A DNA stretch of 64,000 nucleotides from Thalassospira lucentensis (GTDB taxonomy: Bacteria > Pseudomonadota > Alphaproteobacteria > Rhodospirillales > Thalassospiraceae), in contig NZ_LPVY01000024.1 of the NCBI RefSeq assembly GCF_001613805.1, positions 186,001 through 250,000 on the forward strand, read 5' to 3'. The translations under genes and the position numbers were made by a program. Every line of letters starts with the position of its first letter. Positions within the stretch are counted from its first letter, which is position 1. Under the pieces are notes generated by a model. It was not told the origin of the DNA. It did not search any database and worked only from the letters and a program-made list of their open reading frames with translations. Positions 37,682-46,627 of the stretch are shown here, one piece after another.

Positions 37682-38329
37682 CTAGCGCATCAGGAAACTC
37701 AGAAGCGTTGTGTCGGGTTTGTTTGCCTGTTCCATTTCGGCAGCAAGATTGATGCTGAACGGTGCGCCAGTATTATTTGCCGGGGCCGCTTTGTCGTCGC
37801 GAAGATCGGCCTCAATCACTTTTGGCTTGGCGGCCAGTGCAACCAGTTCATGTGGCAGATCGCCCATCCACATGCCTTTGCGGTTTTCCTTGGCATGGGC
37901 CTGATCGGACAAGTAGGTCAGGCAGTTCGGGTTGCCATCGCAACTGTTCATATCGACAATTGCCCAGCCCGCGCGAAGCAGCAAACGGTTGATGTCGGTC
38001 TGCCCCATGCGGCATTCGGTCAGCATCGGGAACAGCTGGGAATCTGAGACCTGCTGGCAGGCGACGGCATAGTTTTCAATGATGCGGTCAAGCGCCTGTG
38101 CGGCAGCCGCACCACATTGAAACTCGACACTGCCCGCCCGGCAGATCATGCCCGGTCGCGGGGCGCGGATGCCAAACAGTTCGACAACCATATTGCCAAA
38201 CCGGAGCTGATCGCCCTGCAACACATCGGGGAAACCGGCGGCCCCCGGTGCGGCATGGGCGGCATTGTTTGCGCCATGGGCTGATGCAAAGCCGGTCATG
38301 ATTGCAAGGATGAGAAGAAGTTTTTTCAT
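37682..38329 (-). CDS. Secreted SNase-like protein, catalytic residues lost
   Basis: 215 residues from the ATG at 38329, which opens a signal peptide (KKLLLILAIMTGFASAHG). The mature part follows the staphylococcal-nuclease layout: LQGDQLRFGNMVVELFGIRAP, a Cys-containing helix, then LLRAGWAIVDM and AHAKENRKGMWMGD. The acidic and basic active-site residues are changed: the usual DGDT is QGDQ and GIDAPE is GIRAPR. It is therefore unlikely to cut nucleic acid and may bind it or act as a scaffold. The final ~50 residues are unrelated to SNase. Confidence 0.7.
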   Translation of the reverse strand: MKKLLLILAIMTGFASAHGANNAAHAAPGAAGFPDVLQGDQLRFGNMVVELFGIRAPRPGMICRAGSVEFQCGAAAAQALDRIIENYAVACQQVSDSQLFPMLTECRMGQTDINRLLLRAGWAIVDMNSCDGNPNCLTYLSDQAHAKENRKGMWMGDLPHELVALAAKPKVIEADLRDDKAAPANNTGAPFSINLAAEMEQANKPDTTLLSFLMR

Positions 38330-38351
38330 CAGACTGTTACCCGAAAAGAAT

Positions 38352-38409
38352 TTCCTGCCGGGATAACAGCAAGCGCGATGCCAGTTTGGCAGGAAGAAAC
38401 TGCCTGCCA
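38352..38409 (-). promoter_or_regulatory. Alternative hairpins upstream of SNase-like gene
   Basis: Three related arms: TTCCTGCC (38352-38359), GGCAGGAA (38388-38395) and CCTGCCA (38403-38409, pairing with TGGCAGG at 38387-38393). The middle arm can pair perfectly with either neighbour but not both. They lie 23-80 bp before the start codon, so the leader could switch between two folds. Confidence 0.4.
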
Positions 38410-38432
38410 GGCGATGTGCCTGTGATGTAACG

Positions 38433-38467
38433 AAAAATGCCCCGAAACCGTTATGGGTCGGGGCATT
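38433..38467 (-). terminator. Terminator after purK
   Basis: Perfect 10-bp stem AATGCCCCGA / TCGGGGCATT; read on the minus strand it is followed by TTTTTCG, 26 bp after the purK stop. Confidence 0.9.
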
Positions 38468-38492
38468 CATTCAATTTGGTTCAGGGCTGATA

Positions 38493-39587
38493 TCAGGCTT
38501 CTTTGGGCAGAACCCAAGTGATATGGCCCATCTTGCGTCCGGCTTTGGCTTCGGCCTTGCCGTAAAGGTGCAGCTTGGCATCGGGCTCGGCCAAAATTGC
38601 CTGCCAGTCATCAATGTCGTGGCCCAAAAGGTTTTTCATACGCGCATTGGAGTGATGGGTCGGATTGCCCAAAGGCAGGCCGCACACGGCACGGATGAAC
38701 TGTTCAAACTGGCTGGTGATGCAGGCATCAATCGTCCAGTGACCGGAATTATGCGGACGCGGGGCGACTTCGTTTACCAGAACGTCGCCATCGGTGGTGA
38801 CAAACATCTCGACCGCCAGCAACCCGACAAATTCCATCGCCTCGACCAGACGGGTGGCGATGTCTTCTGCCTTTTTGGCAAGATCGGCGGGAATCTTTGC
38901 CGGGGCAATCGTGACATCAAGAATGTGATTGGTATGCACATTTTCAACCGGGCAGAAGCAGGCGGTGTCCCCCTTGACCCCGCGCGCGACGATCACCGAG
39001 ATTTCGCGTTCGAACGAGATGAAGCCTTCGAGGATGGCCTCGGCACCGTTCATTTCAGCCCATGCGTCGGCAAGGCTGGTTTCATCGGTGATTTTGACCT
39101 GACCCTTGCCGTCATACCCCATTTCGGTGGTTTTAAGCACGGCAGGACGGCCAAGTTTGGCAACGGCGGCTTCAAGATCGGCAAGTGAACGAACGGCGGC
39201 AAAAGGTGCCGTGCCGATACCGTTTTCGTTGCAGAAGGTCTTTTCACGCAGGCGGTTCTGCGACAGATGCAGGCATTTCCAGCCCGGACGGACCGGCACC
39301 AGTTCGGATAGCAGTTTCACGCTGTCATGAGGCACGTTTTCAAATTCAAACGTCACGACATCGACATCGGCGGCAAAGGCACGAAGCGCATCCAGATCGG
39401 TGTAATCAGCCACCGTTGCCTTGGCACAGACCTGTTCGGTCGGGCTGTCGGTTCCGGGGCCGAAAACATGGACCTTATAGCCAAGCTCGGCCGCGCAAAG
39501 GGCGGCCATACGGCCAAGCTGGCCATTACCCATGATGCCAATCGTGCTGCCCGGTGCGATGATGCGTGTCGCGAAATCCTGCGTCAT
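38493..39587 (-). CDS. purK: 5-(carboxyamino)imidazole ribonucleotide synthase
   Basis: 364 residues. ATP-grasp protein with the N-terminal GIMGNGQLGRM signature, central VLKTTEMGYDGKGQ ATP-binding loop, and NEVAPRPHNSGHWTIDAC. It carboxylates AIR to N5-CAIR with ATP and bicarbonate in purine synthesis. It follows purE on the minus strand, separated by 98 bp that contain a terminator-like hairpin. Confidence 0.96.
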   Translation of the reverse strand: MTQDFATRIIAPGSTIGIMGNGQLGRMAALCAAELGYKVHVFGPGTDSPTEQVCAKATVADYTDLDALRAFAADVDVVTFEFENVPHDSVKLLSELVPVRPGWKCLHLSQNRLREKTFCNENGIGTAPFAAVRSLADLEAAVAKLGRPAVLKTTEMGYDGKGQVKITDETSLADAWAEMNGAEAILEGFISFEREISVIVARGVKGDTACFCPVENVHTNHILDVTIAPAKIPADLAKKAEDIATRLVEAMEFVGLLAVEMFVTTDGDVLVNEVAPRPHNSGHWTIDACITSQFEQFIRAVCGLPLGNPTHHSNARMKNLLGHDIDDWQAILAEPDAKLHLYGKAEAKAGRKMGHITWVLPKEA

Positions 39588-39652
39588 TTATTCCTCGAAA
39601 TCCTTTTCATTCCCCAAGAGGGACGGGCATCGCTGATTTGGACGATGCCAAA

Positions 39653-39677
39653 GAAAAACGCGCCCGTTCGGGCGCGC
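39653..39677 (-). terminator. Terminator between purE and purK
   Basis: Minus strand: CGCGCCCG, AA, CGGGCGCG, then TTTTTC, 9 bp after the purE stop. It should reduce read-through from purE into purK. Confidence 0.85.
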
Positions 39678-39685
39678 CTGATGCA

Positions 39686-40186
39686 TTACGGTGCGAGATC
39701 AACCGGTTCTTCGGCGACCGCGTCAGTCTGCTGTGCGCGCCAGTCATCAAGACGCCCGGCCAGCGCATCATCCATCAGCGCCATGATCCCGGCGGCCATC
39801 AGGCCGGCATTTTTCGCCCCTGCGGAGCCTATTGCCAGTGTTCCGACCGGAACGCCGCCCGGCATCTGAACGATCGACAGAAGACTATCAAGGCCTTTAA
39901 GCGTACGGCTTTGCACCGGAACACCCAGAACCGGAAGCGGCGTCATGGCCGCGGCCATACCCGGCAGGTGGGCGGCACCGCCTGCACCGGCGATAATCAC
40001 CTTAAGGCCGCGCGACTTTGCGGATTTGGCATAGTCATACAGGCGATCCGGGGTGCGATGGGCCGATACGATTTTGGTTTCGTAGGGGACTTGCAGCGCA
40101 TCGAGGACATCTGCTGCATTTTTCATGGTTTCCCAGTCGGACTGGCTGCCCATGATAATGCCGATGACCGGGCGTTGATCGCTCAT
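39686..40186 (-). CDS. purE: N5-CAIR mutase
   Basis: 166 residues. The conserved core is present: [27 protein letters not shown] and [18 protein letters not shown]. It converts N5-CAIR to CAIR. The C-terminal ~15 residues extend beyond the usual end. It leads the purE-purK pair. Confidence 0.96.
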   Translation of the reverse strand: MSDQRPVIGIIMGSQSDWETMKNAADVLDALQVPYETKIVSAHRTPDRLYDYAKSAKSRGLKVIIAGAGGAAHLPGMAAAMTPLPVLGVPVQSRTLKGLDSLLSIVQMPGGVPVGTLAIGSAGAKNAGLMAAGIMALMDDALAGRLDDWRAQQTDAVAEEPVDLAP

Positions 40187-40450
40187 GCTGGCGGCTCCGT
40201 TTGTCGCGCGTTATCAGAAGGCCCGCATTATAGGCAGGAAGGGTGATCATGCAAGCCTGCCCGTCGCCTGATATGGCACTGTTTTCGGGATAATTTTGCG
40301 GGGCTTTTCCTGTCGTCGTCAGGTAGCCATAAGGGTAGGTATCTTATCCTTGCTTACAGTTGATAATTTAAGTGAAGTATAAGTATTTTGGGTTTATAGT
40401 TGTTCATATCAATTTTTATCTCTGTGCAGGTAGCACAAGAGAGGGCAGAC

Positions 40451-41293
40451 ATGAAAGTCACGAGACCCGGTTCCGCCACGCCATCATCGATGGCGGCGGG
40501 CGATGGACGGTATCCATCCAATCCCTATGCCGCGTACACCTATGGCAGGCCGGTGCGTAAAAAAGGTGCGCCTGATCCCGATCAGCATCAGGTTGATATC
40601 GTCAATCGCGATATCCTGAGCGCAGAACCCCCGGTTCCGGCCAATATTCATGACATTGCGGATGTTCTTGGCATTCCCGACGCGCAGGTGACTCCGGCTG
40701 TTGAAAAGGCGATTGCGCGGTTGATGCAGCGTGTGAACGGGCTGACCAATAATCTTGCGGAACTGCAACGTCATCAGATCGAACTGACCCGGGCAGAGGG
40801 TCGTGACCCGTTCACCGGTGCGTTAAGCCGCAACAGTTTCATGCAGATTGTTGAAAACGAAATGGCACTGGTCGGATCGGACCGGACGACGCGGGCACTT
40901 ATGCTGTGCGAAATTGCAAATCTTGATGATGTTTTGCAGCGTCATGGCCATGGCTGCAAGGAAGGGGTGTTTACCTTCCTGTACCGGACGATAACCGAAT
41001 TCATCATGCCACCCCATCAGGTCGGTTATCTTGGCTGCAACGATTTTATCGCGCTGCTTTACAATATGGATGAACAGGATGCCTGGCAGCGTGGCGATGC
41101 CATCAGCCGGCGTTTGAAAAAGCATCCGTTTTTCTGGAACGGCAAATACATCACCATTATTCCGGTGTTTGGCATTTATCATGTCAAAGCGGGCGACACC
41201 GCCTACGAGGCACTGGTATCTGTGGATTATGCCCTGCGTGCCGAAAAAGAAATGAAGTCGGCTCAGTTACAGCGGATTCCAAGCGGGCTTTGA
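40451..41293 (+). CDS. Degenerate GGDEF-domain protein
   Basis: 280 residues from the ATG at 40451. A disordered N-terminus is followed by a short helical segment (VEKAIARLMQRVNGLTNNLA). A GGDEF-like domain begins GRDPFTGALSRNSFMQIVEN, close to the usual DPLTGLLNRR. The metal-binding region reads CEIANLDDVLQRHGH, and the active-site motif is GCNDF instead of GGDEF. Cyclase activity is therefore unlikely; degenerate domains of this kind often bind GTP or c-di-GMP, or act as structural partners. No phosphodiesterase domain follows. Confidence 0.7.
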   Translation: MKVTRPGSATPSSMAAGDGRYPSNPYAAYTYGRPVRKKGAPDPDQHQVDIVNRDILSAEPPVPANIHDIADVLGIPDAQVTPAVEKAIARLMQRVNGLTNNLAELQRHQIELTRAEGRDPFTGALSRNSFMQIVENEMALVGSDRTTRALMLCEIANLDDVLQRHGHGCKEGVFTFLYRTITEFIMPPHQVGYLGCNDFIALLYNMDEQDAWQRGDAISRRLKKHPFFWNGKYITIIPVFGIYHVKAGDTAYEALVSVDYALRAEKEMKSAQLQRIPSGL

Positions 41294-41341
41294 TGTGCCG
41301 CGTATGTCGCGATCCGGATGAAGGATTTGGTCTGTAACCCA

Positions 41342-41360
41342 CGCCCGTTACCAACGGGCG
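41342..41360. terminator. Hairpin between converging genes
   Basis: Perfect stem CGCCCGTT / AACGGGCG, 3-nt loop. Only a weak T-run (GCCTTT) follows, so terminator function is uncertain. Confidence 0.4.
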
Positions 41361-41369
41361 CGTTGCCTT

Positions 41370-41576
41370 TCAGGCAATAATATCCGGGACCAGCTGCGAC
41401 TCGAGATAAAGAATCTCGTCCTTGAGTGCGAGTTTGCGCTTTTTCATGCGGCCCAGACGCAATTGATCGTGATGGGCCCCGTGGGCCAATTGTTCGATTG
41501 CGATATCGAGATCACGATGTTCCTCGCGCAGAAACAGCAGTCTTTTTTCAACCGCGATCTGATTGATTTCGTCCAT
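41370..41576 (-). CDS. YdcH/DUF465 small coiled-coil protein
   Basis: 68 residues from the ATG at 41576. Charged helical protein (RLLFLREEHRDLDIAIEQL, then RLGRMKKRKLALKDEILYLE), the DUF465/YdcH pattern of two antiparallel helices with the KKRKLALKDEI motif. Function unknown. It is divergent from pfk. A second, shorter member lies at 44065. Confidence 0.85.
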   Translation of the reverse strand: MDEINQIAVEKRLLFLREEHRDLDIAIEQLAHGAHHDQLRLGRMKKRKLALKDEILYLESQLVPDIIA

Positions 41577-41695
41577 TTTTGATCCAGCTTGGTTAGCGAC
41601 GCGAAGAGCCTGTAATACTATCAGAATTCGGGTTGGCAACCCATATGATTTGTAATCGGCTTTATGATTTGGATCGGACAGGACGGAGGATACGG

Positions 41696-42802
41696 ATGCG
41701 GATCGGAATTCTGACCAGCGGTGGCGATTGTGCGGGCCTGAATGCGGTTATTCTGGCGGTGGTGCGGCGCGCAGTGCTTGGTTATGGCTGGAACGTGGTT
41801 GGCATCCGGCAGGGAACCCACGGTTTGATGCAGGACCCGCCGCAGGCCATTGATCTGAACGATTACGTCAATAATGACGGAATGCTGCGCCTTGGCGGTA
41901 CGATTCTTGGCACCGTTAACAAGGGCGACCCGTTCCATTATCCGATGCCGGATGGGAGTTTTGCCGACCGTTCGGCCGAAGTCATCGCCGGGTATCACAA
42001 GCTTGGCCTGGATGCCCTGATCGGGGTTGGCGGGGATGGCAGCATGGCGATCCTGCATCGGTTGGCCGAAATGGGTGGCATCAATCTGGTGGGGATTCCC
42101 AAAACCATCGACAACGATCTGGCGCTAACGGAATATTCGGTGGGCTTTACCACGGCGGTCAATGTTGCGGTCGAGGCACTTGACCGGTTGCAGCCGACAG
42201 CCGCGTCGCATGACCGTATCATGATTCTGGAAGTCATGGGGCGCGATGCCGGGCATATCGCGCTGTTCGCCGGGGTTGCTGGTGGGGCGGATGCGATCCT
42301 GATCCCGGAAATGGATTATGATCTTGATGCGCTGACCGAGCATTGCCTGAACATTCGCAAGCGCGGGCGCAATCATGCGCTGGTGATCGTTGCCGAGGCG
42401 GTCAAGCGCGATGACGGGGCCGCGGTGACGCAAGGTGATGACGGCCAGAAAGTACGCTATGGCGGGATTGGGCACTGGTTGGCTGACGAATTGGGCGCGC
42501 GGACCGGATGGGAAACCCGTGTCACGGTACTGGGCCATGTGCAGCGCGGCGGGACACCGTCACCGCGTGACCGGGTGATTGCATCGGCCTTCGGGGTCCA
42601 TGCGGTGGACCTGATTGCACAGAAAAGTTTTGATCGGGTTGTGGCCTGGTCAAAACGCAAGGTGATCGATGTCGCAATGGCCGATGTGATTGTCGGCCCG
42701 CGGCTTGTCGATACCAATGGAACCATGGTATCGACCGCAAAGGGTCTTGGTGCCTATATCGGCCATCCGCCGGAAACGGTTCGCACGGCAAAAACGGTCT
42801 GA
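41696..42802 (+). CDS. 6-phosphofructokinase family protein
   Basis: 368 residues from the ATG at 41696 with GGAGG upstream. Family motifs: GGDCAGLNAVI, GGDGS at 112-116 and PKTIDND with Lys136. Gly at the position after GGD favours ATP as phosphate donor, while Lys136 is the residue typical of pyrophosphate-dependent enzymes; this mixed type occurs in known ATP-using group members. It phosphorylates fructose 6-phosphate. No other glycolysis gene is adjacent. Confidence 0.88.
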   Translation: MRIGILTSGGDCAGLNAVILAVVRRAVLGYGWNVVGIRQGTHGLMQDPPQAIDLNDYVNNDGMLRLGGTILGTVNKGDPFHYPMPDGSFADRSAEVIAGYHKLGLDALIGVGGDGSMAILHRLAEMGGINLVGIPKTIDNDLALTEYSVGFTTAVNVAVEALDRLQPTAASHDRIMILEVMGRDAGHIALFAGVAGGADAILIPEMDYDLDALTEHCLNIRKRGRNHALVIVAEAVKRDDGAAVTQGDDGQKVRYGGIGHWLADELGARTGWETRVTVLGHVQRGGTPSPRDRVIASAFGVHAVDLIAQKSFDRVVAWSKRKVIDVAMADVIVGPRLVDTNGTMVSTAKGLGAYIGHPPETVRTAKTV

Positions 42803-42841
42803 TTAACAGGCCGCATTTACATAAAAACAGACAGGTTGGAT

Positions 42842-43318
42842 ATGAACGCTGAGGAAGTCTGGACCTTTACGGTCGAGATGTATGGACGGGACGGCGTTGC
42901 GCCGTTGTGTCTTGAATTGCAGGAACGATGTGATCTGGATGTGAACATGCTTTTGTTCATGTTCTATCTTGGCCAGAAGGGGCTGGCACCGCATAGCATA
43001 TCCGCCCTTGAAAATGCCGTGCGCGACTGGCGTGAACAGGTGATTGTGCCGTTGCGCAATACCCGCCGCTTTTTGCGCAATGCCGATTGGGAAAGTGCGC
43101 AAAAACTTCGCGCCAAGGTCAAGAATGACGAACTGACGGCTGAACGTATCGAGCAGGAATTGCTGTGTGATGCGGTCGAAACCATCCCGGCCGGTGATCC
43201 GATGGCCCCGGCACGGGCTTATTTATCACCCACCCGTTTTGATCTGAGCCAGCCGGAATGCGATGCCGCGCTGGAACAGCTTCGCGCCTGCATGCTGTTA
43301 AGCCCGAAGGCGCAATAG
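42842..43318 (+). CDS. TIGR02444 (DUF2390) family protein
   Basis: 158 residues from the ATG at 42842. The family pattern is visible: VWTFTVEMYGRDGVAPLCLELQERCDLDVNMLLF, mostly helical, then a WREQVIVPLRNTRR helix. Function unknown. It follows pfk by 39 bp and could share its transcript. Its stop codon lies inside a perfect inverted repeat shared with the end of ubiX. Confidence 0.8.
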   Translation: MNAEEVWTFTVEMYGRDGVAPLCLELQERCDLDVNMLLFMFYLGQKGLAPHSISALENAVRDWREQVIVPLRNTRRFLRNADWESAQKLRAKVKNDELTAERIEQELLCDAVETIPAGDPMAPARAYLSPTRFDLSQPECDAALEQLRACMLLSPKAQ

Positions 43319-43331
43319 GGGTCCCTATTGC
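43312..43331. repeat. Inverted repeat spanning the TIGR02444/ubiX junction
   Basis: GCAATAGGG, 2 nt, CCCTATTGC: perfect 9-bp arms. It contains the stop codon of the TIGR02444 gene and ends at the ubiX stop. No T-tract, so not a standard terminator. Confidence 0.55.
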
Positions 43332-43949
43332 TTAATCCGTCTTGCGCGGTTTGCCGGTGACCGGGATGTGGTTTGCGGCGTCCGTATCGCCCCAGCGTGC
43401 CGTTTCCGGCAAATCGATATCAAACAGATCGAGAATACGGCCGCAGCTTTGCGTGACCATTTCATCAAGCGATTGCGGGCGCGCATAGAAGGCGGGCACC
43501 GGCGGGGCGATGATCGCGCCGTTTTCGGTGGCCAGTGCCATATTGCGGATATGGCCGGCATGCAGGGGCGTTTCACGCGCCATCAGAACCAGACGGCGCC
43601 GTTCCTTGAGCATCACATCGGCGGCACGAGCGATCAGATTGTCTGCGACTCCGCTTGCCACCTCGGCCAGGGACTTCATCGAGCAGGGTGCGATGATCAT
43701 GCCGCGTGCGCGGAACGAACCCGATGCAATCGATGCGCCGATGTCCGCATTGTCATGAATGACGTCTGCCATCTCTTTGATATCGCGGATTTTAAAATCG
43801 GTTTCATAGGCGATTGTGCGCTCTGCCGCCTTCGAAAGGATCAGGTGAGTTTCGATTGGCGAATTTTTCAGCAACTGCAAAAAACGGATGCCGTAAATCA
43901 CTCCGGACGCGCCGGTTATGCCAATGATAAGTCGATCCTTTTGAGACAT
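43332..43949 (-). CDS. ubiX: Flavin prenyltransferase UbiX
   Basis: 205 residues from the ATG at 43949. The FMN-binding N-terminus LIIGITGASGVIYG is typical, as are PCSMKSLAEVASGVADNLIARAADV and RRLVLMARETPLHAGHIRNM. UbiX makes the prenylated FMN cofactor for the UbiD decarboxylase in ubiquinone synthesis. ubiD is not in the window. Confidence 0.95.
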   Translation of the reverse strand: MSQKDRLIIGITGASGVIYGIRFLQLLKNSPIETHLILSKAAERTIAYETDFKIRDIKEMADVIHDNADIGASIASGSFRARGMIIAPCSMKSLAEVASGVADNLIARAADVMLKERRRLVLMARETPLHAGHIRNMALATENGAIIAPPVPAFYARPQSLDEMVTQSCGRILDLFDIDLPETARWGDTDAANHIPVTGKPRKTD

Positions 43950-44064
43950 TTTATGTGTTATCCGGGTCACTATTTGAACGATTGCGTCGTCGAAAGACTG
44001 GAAATCATATTACAGAATTACTACCATCAAAGTGTGGGCAATGTCAGAACTGAGGAGTAGGCGA

Positions 44065-44229
44065 ATGAGTGTTCAATCCCATGTCGAAGCTCTCACTGCC
44101 AAACATGCTGCACTTGAGCAGGAACTCCACCTCGAGCAGCGCCGCCCGGCGCCAGACAATTCCCGTGTCGCAGACATTAAACGCCGCAAGCTCGAAATCA
44201 AGGACGAGATAAGTCGAATAACCCATTAG
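44065..44229 (+). CDS. Second YdcH/DUF465 small protein
   Basis: 54 residues, ATG at 44065 with GAGGAG 7 nt upstream. Sequence SHVEALTAKHAALEQELHLE...RVADIKRRKLEIKDEI shows the same KRRKLEIKDEI core as the 41370 gene. Function unknown. Confidence 0.8.
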   Translation: MSVQSHVEALTAKHAALEQELHLEQRRPAPDNSRVADIKRRKLEIKDEISRITH

Positions 44230-44674
44230 CCGTCAAGAGGATGCTGGCAAAATCCGCACAGCGTGATGGTAAGGCTGTGCCGATTTCCTGAAAAATGCAT
44301 CTCCTGACGACAGGATCAGTCCCTTCATTTTTTGCCGCCTCCGATTGTCGCCCACAACGAGAGGCGGCATTCTTGTAAGCACCTTTTGGCGTTCCGATCT
44401 GTATAGGACAGCATACGCGGAAAGATGTTTTCTGGATTGATTTCAATCCGCAAAAATCCCGGTTTTCCGCCCTCTACCAATGTCTAAGGGGTGTTGGAAA
44501 TTTAAATCGGTATTATGATGCCGAATTAAGGTCCGGTCTTTGATCCGGCCCTTGATACAGATCGGGTAGGCGATGTCACAACATTTGCGGATGATGATGT
44601 CGCGGTAACGCAGCACACAAGCCAGACGCGTATATTTGGGCAAAGATCCAGACGCGCGGGAGGAAGTTTCACAA
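44230..44674. other. 445-bp spacer upstream of propionyl-CoA synthetase
   Basis: No gene supported. Three stem-loops are crowded in the first 145 bp (see 44252-44375). The rest, up to the strong GGAGGAAG of the next gene, shows nothing clear. Confidence 0.5.
44252..44375. other. Cluster of three perfect stem-loops
   Basis: Arms GCACAGC / GCTGTGC, then TCCTG / CAGGA with a 4-nt loop, then GCCGCCTC / GAGGCGGC with a ~20-nt loop, following one another within about 125 bp. The last has only a weak T-rich tail on the plus strand. It may be a structured RNA or the 3' end of the DUF465 transcript. Confidence 0.4.
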
Positions 44675-46576
44675 ATGACGGGTCGCTATCAGGAAATCTA
44701 TGATCGTTCGATCACGGACAGGGAGGGTTTCTGGGCCGAGGCTGCGGAAAATCTGGTCTGGTACAGGAAATGGGACCGTGTGCTTGATGACAGCAACGCG
44801 CCGTTTTATCGCTGGTTCGAAGGCGGGATGGTCAATACCTGCTTTAACGCGCTGGATCGTCATATCGAAAATGGTCGCGGCGAACAGGCAGCCCTGATTT
44901 ATGACAGCCCGGTCACCAATACGATTGAAACATTCACCTATAACCGGCTGCGCGATGAGGTTGCGCGCCTTGCCGGGGCCCTGCATGCCAAGGGGGTGAC
45001 CAAGGGCGACCGGGTGATCATTTACATGCCGATGATCCCGCAGGCGGCGATGGCGATGCTGGCATGTGCGCGCATTGGTGCGATCCATTCCGTCGTGTTT
45101 GGCGGGTTTGCATCCAACGAGCTTGCGACCCGGATCAATGATGCAAAGCCCAAGCTGATCCTGAGTGCCAGTTGCGGTATCGAGGGATCACGCGTGATCG
45201 AATACAAGCCGCTTCTGGACCGGGCGATTGATCAGGCGAAGCACAAGGTCGAAACGGTCCTGATGTTCCAGCGCGCGCAATGTTCGGCCCCCCTGATTGA
45301 CGGGCGTGATTTTGACTGGATGGCGGAATGCGCCAAGGCCGCCCCGGCCGATTGCGTGCCGGTGGCAGCGACCGACCCGCTTTATGTGCTTTATACATCC
45401 GGCACCACCGGCCAGCCCAAGGGGGTTGTGCGCGACAATGGCGGGCATATGGTGGCGCTTAACTGGTCGATGAAGAATATCTATGATGTCGAGGCCGGTG
45501 ATGTGTATTGGGCGGCATCCGATGTCGGCTGGGTCGTCGGGCATTCCTATATCGTTTATGCGCCGCTTCTGGCCGGATGCACAACGGTGATGTATGAAGG
45601 CAAACCGGTTGGAACGCCGGATGCCGGGGCGTTCTGGCGGGTGATATCACAGCATCGGGTCAAGGTCCTGTTTACCGCACCGACCGCGTTCCGGGCGATC
45701 AAGCGCGATGATCCCAAAGCCGCGTTGATGGCCAATTATGATCTTTCGTGCCTGAAGGCGCTTTATCTTGCCGGGGAACGATCCGACCCCGATACGCTGC
45801 ATTGGGCCGAAGACAGCCTTGGCGTACCGGTGATCGACCATTGGTGGCAGACCGAAACCGGCTGGTCGATCTGTGCCAATCCGCGCGGCATTGAGATGCT
45901 GCCGATCAAGTATGGCTCGCCGACGGTCGCGGCCTGTGGCTGGGACGTGCAGGTGGTGGATGAAGGCGGCAAACCATTGGAGCGCGGCAAGATCGGCGCG
46001 CTGGTGGCCAAGCTGCCCCTGCCGCCGGGAACATTGCCGACCCTTTGGCAGAATGATGATCGGTTCAAAGCGGCCTATCTTGAAGAATTTCCGGGCTATT
46101 ACGCCACCGGGGATGCCGGTTTCATTGACGAGGACGGCTATGTCTATGTCATGTCGCGAACCGATGACATCATCAATGTCGCGGGGCATCGGCTGTCGAC
46201 CGGGGCAATGGAAGAAGTGCTTTCGGGTCATCCCGATGTCGCCGAATGTGCGGTGATTGGCGTGCATGATGACCTTAAGGGGCAATTGCCGCTTGGTTTC
46301 GTGGTTCTGAAATCCGGGGTGGACCGCCCGCATGAGGCGATCATCAAGGAAGTGGTTGCCATGGTCCGTGATCAGATCGGGCCGGTTGCGGCGTTTAAAC
46401 AGGCCACCATTGTGGATCGTCTGCCCAAAACCCGGTCGGGCAAGATCCTGCGCAAGACCATGCGATCCATCGCGGATGGCGAAACCTACAACACCCCGGC
46501 AACCATTGATGATCCGGGCATTCTGCCGGAAATTGCCGAGGCCCTGAAAGATATCGGTTACGCCAAATCGGCGTGA
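44675..46576 (+). CDS. prpE: Propionyl-CoA synthetase (acetyl-CoA synthetase family)
   Basis: 633 residues from the ATG at 44675, with GGAGGAAG 8 nt upstream. N-terminal acyl-CoA synthetase lid (FYRWFEGGMVNTCFNALDRH), AMP-binding motif YTSGTTGQPKGVVRDNGGH, DHWWQTETGW, YYATGDAGFIDEDGY and C-terminal PKTRSGKILRKTMR with the catalytic Lys. The overall pattern fits PrpE, which activates propionate; acetate is also possible. No prpBCD genes adjoin. Confidence 0.9.
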   Translation: MTGRYQEIYDRSITDREGFWAEAAENLVWYRKWDRVLDDSNAPFYRWFEGGMVNTCFNALDRHIENGRGEQAALIYDSPVTNTIETFTYNRLRDEVARLAGALHAKGVTKGDRVIIYMPMIPQAAMAMLACARIGAIHSVVFGGFASNELATRINDAKPKLILSASCGIEGSRVIEYKPLLDRAIDQAKHKVETVLMFQRAQCSAPLIDGRDFDWMAECAKAAPADCVPVAATDPLYVLYTSGTTGQPKGVVRDNGGHMVALNWSMKNIYDVEAGDVYWAASDVGWVVGHSYIVYAPLLAGCTTVMYEGKPVGTPDAGAFWRVISQHRVKVLFTAPTAFRAIKRDDPKAALMANYDLSCLKALYLAGERSDPDTLHWAEDSLGVPVIDHWWQTETGWSICANPRGIEMLPIKYGSPTVAACGWDVQVVDEGGKPLERGKIGALVAKLPLPPGTLPTLWQNDDRFKAAYLEEFPGYYATGDAGFIDEDGYVYVMSRTDDIINVAGHRLSTGAMEEVLSGHPDVAECAVIGVHDDLKGQLPLGFVVLKSGVDRPHEAIIKEVVAMVRDQIGPVAAFKQATIVDRLPKTRSGKILRKTMRSIADGETYNTPATIDDPGILPEIAEALKDIGYAKSA

Positions 46577-46627
46577 TCCTGACGGGATGAAAACTCCCAA
46601 TGCCCGGACAAGCACGGGTCAACTTGA

